Under the pieces are notes generated by a model. It made no database searches. It had not been told where the DNA came from and saw nothing but the letters and a program-made list of their open reading frames with translations. A DNA stretch of 64,000 nucleotides from Phanerochaete sordida (Eukaryota; Basidiomycota; Agaricomycetes; Polyporales; Phanerochaetaceae): positions 62,001 to 126,000 of the forward strand of contig BPQB01000016.1 of assembly GCA_019973155.2 (NCBI GenBank), read 5' to 3'. Position numbers and translations under genes: made by a program. The stretch's first letter is position 1. Every line of letters begins with the position of its first letter. Shown piece after piece: positions 57,102 through 64,000 of this stretch.

Positions 57102-59774
57102 TTAGCTCCTGCTGCTGATTCCCCTGGATACGTTTTCCAACCGTCCGGTGATTCCAAGTATATCTTGCATTAGCCTGTCGTGCCGCTGCTGCAGGTCGTC
57201 CAGTGCGTCATACGGAAGCGTCTCGTTCGCGACGGCGGCCCTGCTCGGCTCTTCAGTGCGTCTGCTGGGCGGGACGAGGTCGACGAGTGGCGTCGGGGAC
57301 GGCGGCCGCTGTGCGGTGCGCTGGGCGGGACGAGTTTTGGGTGCAGGCCAAGCGGGGTCCACGACCAGCGGTGCGGACGGCGGCCCCTTGCTGTCCATGC
57401 TCGGAGCGTTCCGGTGTCCGACTTGCACGGCATTGAAGCTCGTCGCGGTCGGCGTCTGGCTGCGCTTCGACCACATCGACATCGCGGAGCCGGGGCGCGG
57501 GCTCGGGCTCGGGCTGGGCGGCGCCTCGGACTCGGACTCGTCCGTGTCCTCGGGCACGAGCAGCGATGCAGGGAGCGACGCAGCGGAGCCCGCGCTCGCG
57601 GAGAGCGCGAACGAGAGCGTGTGCACGCCGCTCTCGGACGCCGTCGGCGCGTCCGTGCGGAACGACACGCCGCTGTCCGCGCCGACGACCATCACGGAGC
57701 GGTCGAAGCGCAGCTCCTTGAGCGTCGACGTGCGCGAGCTCCCGGGCGCCGCGAGCACGCGCGGCTTGCGCCCGCTCGCGAGCACCTTCTTGCGCGCCGA
57801 CGCGCCGACGCAGCTCACGAGCTGCTTCAGCGCCTCTCGGTCCGACACCGCGCGCCGCTGCGCCGTGCGCTGCACCGTGCTCGGCCGCGGGAGCGAGCGG
57901 AACGGCGTCATTCCGCTTGGGCGCAGCGGTGTCTGCGGGAAGCGCTGAGGTGTTGCTGCGATGTTTGTGAATTTGGACGTTAATGGTGTAGACTGTTGCC
58001 GCGTTGGGCGTGGGGTTTGTGTAATTTGCGGTGGGGGCGACAGATGGGACTGGGCGCCGTCGAATGCATCGATCGCAGGACCCCAGGAGAAACCGATGAA
58101 AGATGTCACCGAGGAGTCTCGCAGTATGGACTTGTTGCCCTGCTGGGGTCGGCCAGGGGTCCCCTGCAACAAGGAGCCAGCAGCGGCAGAAAGAGGTGAG
58201 GACTGGAAGAAGGCAGAGAATGCGAATGCTCTCGAGTCATCTCCGACTGTCTCTCCGCCAGGGAGCGGGTCAGCATAAGTAAACTTTGGTAGGTGAAGCT
58301 CATCGGGCTTTGGTCCTGTATAATGATTGAGTTTCGTGCAATGAGGTGGATAAGTGAGGTGCTCACGTTGGTGAAGCTCGTCCCACTTCATGTCTAGAAA
58401 GAACGAATGTGTCATTATCTCATCCACTGTGCCCCTCCCGAGACGTAGTTCCGCGCTGTTCAGTAGCCTAGTCACTGTTCTCAGTACCGCCGACGTCTCT
58501 AGTAGATTAGTGGCCAAACCTGCTGATCAGATCTCGGAGTTCTGCAGACACCGGTATCTTGGAACTGAAACGCAAGCTACGCTGAACGATGGGTTCAGAC
58601 ATAGTCGAATCGCGCGACAAGGAGACAGCCTTACTCGGTGGTCCATGATCTTCATGTAAGTCTGGCGTATATCGTTGGCGAAGAACGGTGCGACGCCGTA
58701 GACCATCTCATAGAGCATAGCCCCGAAGCTCCACCAGTCAGTTTCGCGTCCATACCCTCCGGGCTCGTGTTCGGATATCGAGGCGACATTCTCCGTATCA
58801 TCGGACATCTCCAGGGCGACCAGAGCTTCCTCATGGCACTGGAGGATCTCGGGTGAGATGTAGTCGCATGTGCCACACGGGACCAGGCAGTACCGCTTGG
58901 GCACAAGCTGGCTGCCGTCCTCCTCCGAAAGCAGGAGCGGCGCGGCGGAGCCGAAGTCGATGAGCTGGATGTGCCCGCTCGCGGTGATGACGATGTTGTG
59001 CGGCTTAATGTCTCTGCGTGGGCTTGAGCTTCGGATTGCGCGTGCACTTAGATGGAGACGTACCGGTGTACGTAGCCCTGAGAGTGGCACCAATGGATCG
59101 CGCTCACGATCTGTGGCGTCCACCACGCGACGTCGCTCTCGGAGATGCGGCCGTCGTGCGGGCTGGATTCCATGACGTCCCACAGCGTACCGCCCTCCGC
59201 GTAGTCCATCACGACGTTCAGGTGTGTTGAGGTCTGGAACGCGCACAGGAGGTGCGGCGCCCAGCGTGTCTCGCTCTTCAGCGCGCGTAGCAGGATGTCG
59301 CGTTCCGTCTGCGGGCTGCATTGCTAGTTGGAAGTGCTGTCAGCGACGTCTTCGGGAGACAAGCGCGTGACATACATCTCGAGTCTTCATTGCGAACTTC
59401 TTCTCCACTGACTTGCGGATGTAGCTCTTGCCATTAAGTTTACATGTGACCACGTCAATCTGGAGGAAGCATCAGCAAGCAAGACTGCAGGCGCGATGAA
59501 AGTACATTACCACGCCATACTGGCCAAACTCGAGTGTCCCGAGGACACCCAGGTCCTGGTCTCCGAACCGCAGTTCCTCGATCTGTGCAGTCCGCGCTAC
59601 AGTCTGTCTGAGCACACACATGACATCGGAAGAGTGCCACCACTCACCAGTCCTACCGATGACACTCTGTCCGTGCAGGATGCGGTCTAGGGCGAGAGCC
59701 TTGGCGTCTTCGTCGCCGTCGTCGGTCAGCAGATTGTTCAAGCGCGTCTTGCGTTTCCGCCATGAGCCAGACAT
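57102..59774 (-). CDS. AGC-family Ser/Thr protein kinase, ROCK/DMPK-like core, 787 aa
   Basis: Seven exons: 59774-59511, 59459-59376, 59323-59064, 59013-58635, 58581-58520, 58467-58367 and 58315-57102. Kinase motifs: glycine loop LGTLEFGQYGVV, FAMKT (Lys), YVHRDIKPHN (catalytic Asp), IDFGS, CGTCDYISPEIL, a 30-residue acidic insertion, WWSFGAMLYEMVYGVAPF, and LLNSAELRLGR. The HRDIKPHN/GT-DYISPE combination is typical of ROCK, DMPK and NDR relatives. The N-terminus is acidic (TDDGDEDAKAL). The last 400 residues are Ser/Thr/Pro-rich and include a basic patch (GASARKKVLASGRKPR). Substrates are unknown. An alternative intron near 59583-59647 was rejected because it breaks frame. Confidence 0.88.
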
Positions 59775-60196
59775 TCATTAGTGGGCAGGTCCAGAGACAA
59801 GGATCGTGGGTGGGCTCCGAGAGCGAAGATGGACGGTCGGACACGCTGGCAGGTCGTGGTCGTGGCTGATACATGCCAACCGCCGGCGTCTGACTTTGGG
59901 ATGTCCCGGCGATCCCGCTCTATTTCCCGATTAGGCACGCGTCGGTGCTCGGCTAGGCGATGCGCCCGGGCCTCATTTGTCAGTAGATTCGCGGTCCATT
60001 TAAAATCAATTTTGTGTCTATTGTAACGTCGAAAGTACTCGACAGAGCAGTAGAAATGTTTGCTTAGACCGACAAAAAGGCGTTACTTATGCTCATAGGC
60101 GTGACGCCACACAAACTCAAATCGTACAAACGCGAGCGGCCTGTGCGCGTAAGTACACTCCCTGCACCGACACGTATAAAACTATCTGTATAGGTA
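59775..60196. other. intergenic, kinase promoter
   Basis: No coding signal. The promoter and 5' leader of the kinase lie to the left; an A+T-rich stretch lies at about 59995-60060. Confidence 0.45.
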
Positions 60197-60600
60197 CTCG
60201 AACATGTCGCGCATGAACGCCATGGCTTCTTCACTGACGTCCGTCCACTCGATTATCGGCTCCATCTTCGCGGTGGGGGCGTTCTCGAGACGATCGCCGA
60301 CCCAGGGCCTGTTCGCGATGCGATTCGCGACACGTTCATTCATTGAGCATTTCTGAGGATAGTCAGTCTAGCAGATGCGCTAGAACAGCACTACGCCAAA
60401 CGTGACGTCGAGGGACCTGGGAAATGAGCACGGATGATATGGCAGTTGACCACGTCGTGTGTCCCATCCCTGGCTCGGAGCTGGTTTGTTGGCCAGGAGT
60501 TGGACTCTTCTCTCGATATTGCCGAGCGACGACAGTCGAAAGCGGAACGTTGCGCACGTCGCAGGGGACGACGTACGCGAAGCGGCGGCGGGGCAGACGG
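60197..60600 (-). pseudogene. truncated tandem copy of the F-box gene at 61630
   Basis: The DNA from about 60197 to 60540 matches the 3' end of the neighbouring F-box gene (61630-62020) base by base, including tactcgaacatgtcgcgcat, with scattered mismatches and small indels. It contains the end-of-gene block encoding EVMALMRDMFEY-type sequence. The similarity fades by about 60600, the 5' two thirds (including the F-box) are missing, and frames are interrupted. It is a 3' fragment left by a tandem duplication or unequal crossover. Confidence 0.8.
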
Positions 60601-61629
60601 GCACTTCTGCGCGCTTGCGCGAACGGGGGTGCACGGGGCATGGCGACGACGAAGAGCTTCGAGGGAGCAGCGCGAGCGAGGGGTAACGTCACCTAACAAT
60701 TCCTACACTTGATACTCCCATTAGGGAGCGACGCAGTGAGAGTGAAGCTCGTTCGGATGCGAGGGCCCGTCTTGAGCCCTGGACCGCTGCGAGAATCAGA
60801 GATCTTCGTAAGCGCGCGACAACGACGGCGGTCGCTTGAAGCGCGGCGACTTCTACGCGTAGTGTGCAGATACGTAGAGTCCGTGTATTTGTTCGAAAGG
60901 GGGGAAGACGGCAGATGACGAGGTGATGGTTTCGCAGCGCGATACTGTGATCCGTGGGTGACTGTATGCGCGACGTGCGCTGGTGGGTTGTTGCGAGAGG
61001 CGCCGCGGGGCCAGAGCTCGTTGGATGTTCAAAAGAAAGTGAAAACCCGAGCTTACACTTTTTTTGAACAGGAACGTGCTCTGTCTCGGGCTAGTACATA
61101 GCAGTACATGGAGGACCTGAGGAAGGTCAAGTACTCGGGAAGAAGCGCTGGGCTTGAGCGAGGGAAGAAGGACGAGGCGCTCTAGCACGACGCGCGCACG
61201 GACCCCCCAAAGCTGCCTCACCGCCGACAACAACCTCCGTGCCGTTATCATGGCGGCAGACGGGGACGTCTCGTACTTCGAGACACACTTGAGATGCATA
61301 CGCTCGCGGCGTCGTTCGCCCGCCGCCCGCCCACGCAGGGCGCGCTGGCGCACAAGGTGCCGCGACGAGCGCGAGCCTCAACGTCTCCTGCCACCCGTCC
61401 GACGCTGTGTGGGTTGTCTGTATCCTCAGACATTGCGGTGCTGTAGTCCCCATTGATCCTGAGATATTGCTATGGTAAGCTCAGTATAGAACGCGGGGGG
61501 AGAGCATTGATATGTACTCACATAGTTGAAGTCGCACGGCCTGCTTTCCTGGACTGGGTAGTCATTTGAAGGCATTCAAAGCTATGCACAGGCCACATAC
61601 GTACATCCCCACCACCAATCAGGTCAAAC
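60601..61629. other. intergenic between truncated copy and F-box gene
   Basis: No gene supported. Frames at 61100-61460 are open in several phases but have no coding character. Confidence 0.45.
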
Positions 61630-62825
61630 TCATCTGTATTCGTACTCGAACATGTCGCGCATGAGCGCCATGACTTCTTCGCTGACGTCCTTCCACTCGA
61701 CTGTCGGGTCCATCTTCGCGGCGGGGACGATTTCGAAACGATCTCCGGCCCAGGGCCCCTTGGCGATGCGGTCCGCGACGTGTTCGTTCATTGAGCATTC
61801 CTGAACGTAGTCGGCCCAGCAGATACGTGAGAACAGCACTATGCCAAACGTGATGCTGAAGTATCTGAGAGAGGTTCGAGAGTAGTGGCTGTTCGACGCG
61901 GCGCGCTCCCGAGCATCGGCCTGGAGCTCGTCTGTTGCCCAGGAGTTGAACTCTGCGACTGCGTTGTTCCGCACGTACTCGCCCTTCGATAGATTGCAGA
62001 GCACCAGGTCGCTGGCACTCAGTTTGATACTCCCCAAAACCCCGTTGACAACGCTGTAGATCGTGAAGAGCATCTTCCGATCCCGCCGCGTGAAGCCTGG
62101 AGTCGGGCAAACCATGCGATCAAAAAGTTCCGCGTTCCACTGTTCGCTGTACCACGACCGCGGAGATTCGCGGCGTTCGTAGGTGGCATGTACGCAGCCC
62201 GGAAAGCCGCTGTAGAAGTCCGAGTCTGAGTCTGATTCTTCCGGGCCCGGAAGAGCGTCGTAGGCAGCTGCTTGCGCTACAATCTCGTCGTGAACACTTG
62301 AGGGGTACGTGTCGCAGTTTGGGCTGCAACAAATGAGGCGGTGTCCCGCCCACGGACCTGCCTTCGGCAGGGCGAGCTCGCGAAGACGGGCCTCCCCGAC
62401 GACGCCGAGGATGTCGTGCGAAATGCAAAGGCACGCGCACGACTCCAGATCGTCGATTTCGTCGAACATGGCGGCGAGGATCTCGTTTGGAAGGCGGAGC
62501 AACGCAGATTTGGCGGATATCTTGGCCTCACGAGCAGTGACCTCCTTGTCTTTCCTATGGATCATTGTCACAAACGCCTGCATCATTCGGAAGTTATGAA
62601 ACACACACCAGATGTTGAGCGTCCTCCGTTCTGGGCCCCAGTACTTCACGAGACTCAGTGCCAGGTCATTCTTGGGTTCCCAGAATATTTCCCCGAATTT
62701 TGCGTCCGCGCCTCCGACCGACTCTCGTGCGTCGACGTTGACACTGGAAGGCGTCATCGTTAGCCACGGGCACATCAGCCGCACCAGCGATCTGAGAGAA
62801 CATACAGTAAAAAATGCGCGCTCAT
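61630..62825 (-). CDS. F-box-type protein, 359 aa, three exons
   Basis: Exons 62825-62806 (20 nt), 62743-62609 and 62554-61630 give 360 codons. Exon 1 encodes MSAHFL plus a split Leu. Exon 2 starts VNVDARESVGGADAKFGEIF and ends with LVKYWGPERR. Exon 3 has the F-box-like LRLPNEILAAMFDEIDDLES, then AGPWAGHRLICCSPNCD, an acidic stretch (PGPEESDSDSDFYSG) and a C-terminal GPWAGDRFEIVPA block. The order and phases match the copy at 55779. Two W-x-G-x-R blocks flanking the variable middle are shared by both. It likely serves as an SCF substrate adaptor. It is head-to-head with the F-box gene at 63173. Confidence 0.82.
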
Positions 62826-63172
62826 ATCGTTGTGTTGGAAGAGGTTGGAAGTAGTTGAGAAGAGAGAGAGATGGCGCGCCAACGTTGAAGTTGAAATGCG
62901 CCGCGTGTGCGCGCGCGGCTTCAGACGCGTAGTAGAATAGGGGTGCGGGGCGGCGGCACTCCCATTCATGGCGCATCCTGACGCCACAGGGGTTGCACAG
63001 GGGTCTGCAACAGGTCTGGGCAGAGTAGGCAGGAGACGGAAGAAAATACTCAGAAGTATAAATGAGTGCATGGGCTGACAGCTACTGCTCTGGAGCCTGC
63101 TGACCCGTTGGATTCACCTGCTCTGCAGCATATCCTCCCAATCCAGGCCTTCACATCTGTGCTCTACTTGCC
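62826..63172. promoter_or_regulatory. bidirectional promoter of two F-box genes
   Basis: A 347-bp gap between divergent starts (62825 minus, 63173 plus), with no coding frame. Confidence 0.4.
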
Positions 63173-64000
63173 ATGGCCAACGTCTTGAATGCTGCTGCTG
63201 GCCCTCCAGCCGCCCAAGGGCAAGCCCTTTTCCCTAGCTGGCTTGTCAAGCTGGGGTGGGTTGTGTACGTCCGTCTGCGTACGATCCGCTGCATGTCCAT
63301 TCTCATTCCCCTGCATTGCGTCGTCAGCATCAACATCGACAAGAAGCAATTCGTCAACTTCAGCATGCCTGTCGGGAAACCTACAACCCTCACTGTTTCC
63401 ATGCCGAATGGGCAACAGGTCCAGCACCTCCTCCCACCGGCTGTTGACGACCTCCAACCGTCCGCGGACCGCATTGCGTCCGCAGCGGGGAGGCACGACG
63501 AGGTGATCTGGCCGCTTAGCGAACCCGCTGTGCTACCGCTTGACGATGTGCTCAGGTACAGTCTGTCGAAGGCATGTGGTGCACATCTGACATTAGCTTC
63601 ACAGACTCATCGAGCAAAACACGCCCACCCCTGCTGCAGCGTATAGCATGCACAACCGCCCACCGCGTGGCATGCACAACCTGCCGTCGGACGTCTTACT
63701 CCACATTTTCGATGCCATCGACAACGTGGGCGACGCAACCAGGCTCTGCTTGACCCACCCGGAGCTGCTCTGCGCAGGGTACAAGCGCGTCGAGGAGCTC
63801 GGCAAGAAACGCTGGGCGCCGTGGGCGGGCGACCGGGTGCTGGCCCTGCCGGGGAAGCAAGATCGGACCTTCTGGCTCGACGCACGCACCCACACACCGG
63901 GCGTCCTCGCCACCGACAGCGACCTCCGCGCCGACATCACGGCGGCGGGCGGGCTCGCGCCGTACCTCGAGACGTACGCGCGCGCAGCGCCGTTCGGGCG
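63173..64000 (+). CDS. F-box-type protein, cut off by the window edge
   Basis: Exons 63173-63264 (92 nt), 63328-63555 and 63604 onward. Exon 1 encodes MANVLN... with PSWLVKLGW, exon 2 begins INIDKKQFVNFSMP, and exon 3 has NLPSDVLLHIFDAIDNVGDA, then RWAPWAGDRVLALPG. The 92-nt first exon, phase-2 junctions and motif order are the same as in the gene at 38156, so they are close paralogs. The C-terminus is beyond base 64000. Confidence 0.8.

Noticed and set aside
59583..59647. A possible intron (gtgagt...cacag) inside exon 1 of the AGC kinase
   Set aside because: Its length, 65 nt, would break the frame between the acidic N-terminus and the glycine loop, whereas reading through is stop-free.
1..64000. 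CRISPR arrays, rRNA genes, prophage or bacterial operon features
   Set aside because: None seen. Gene structure is fungal throughout, with spliceosomal introns in nearly every supported gene.

Overview
This is a gene-dense, GC-rich eukaryotic window that reads as an Agaricomycete (mushroom-forming basidiomycete, polypore-like) chromosome segment. The evidence is that genes are cut by many 45-70 bp GT-AG introns, and that it holds a Plavaka-type DNA transposase, MYND-finger and F-box multigene families, pepsin-like proteases and a divergent histone H3/H4 pair. No prokaryotic operon, CRISPR array, rRNA or convincing tRNA is visible. I assembled exon models by hand, joining exons that keep frame across consensus splice sites.

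Layout. 1-1.4 kb: decayed coding sequence. 1.4-5.9 kb (minus): an apparently intact 10-exon Plavaka transposase. 6.8-12.4 kb: an orphan gene, a decayed multi-exon gene and a G+C-rich minisatellite. 14.1-20.1 kb (plus): three consecutive orphan genes. One encodes a large 837-aa protein. The other two are diverged paralogs with paired CxxC...HxC motifs; the second also carries three SUMO-interacting-like motifs, each at the start of its own symmetric phase-1 exon. 23.2-25.4 kb: a DUF6698-like gene. 26.0-29.9 kb: a head-to-head pair made of a MYND pseudogene and an intact MYND gene.

From 30 kb the window is mostly conserved single-copy or small-family genes: two secreted A1 aspartic proteases (30.1-31.5 minus, 36.6-37.9 plus) flanking an AP180/CALM-type clathrin adaptor (32.2-35.5 minus); a copper P-type ATPase (42.8-46.0 minus) divergent from a Sec14-like SFH5 gene (46.2-47.5 plus); histones H3 and H4; a ZNHIT2-like gene (51.1-52.6 minus); the DEAD-box helicase DBP9 (52.8-55.2 plus); and an AGC kinase (57.1-59.8 minus). 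Interspersed are six F-box-type genes (38.2, 39.8, 50.0, 55.8, 61.6 and 63.2 kb) plus one truncated copy (60.2 kb). Five of the six share one gene architecture, so the right half is a site of local F-box family expansion.

The best candidates for something undescribed are the 14.1-20.1 kb trio, especially the SIM-exon gene, and the F-box family architecture. The least certain parts are 1-1.4, 6-12.4, 20.1-23.2 and 40.9-42.8 kb.
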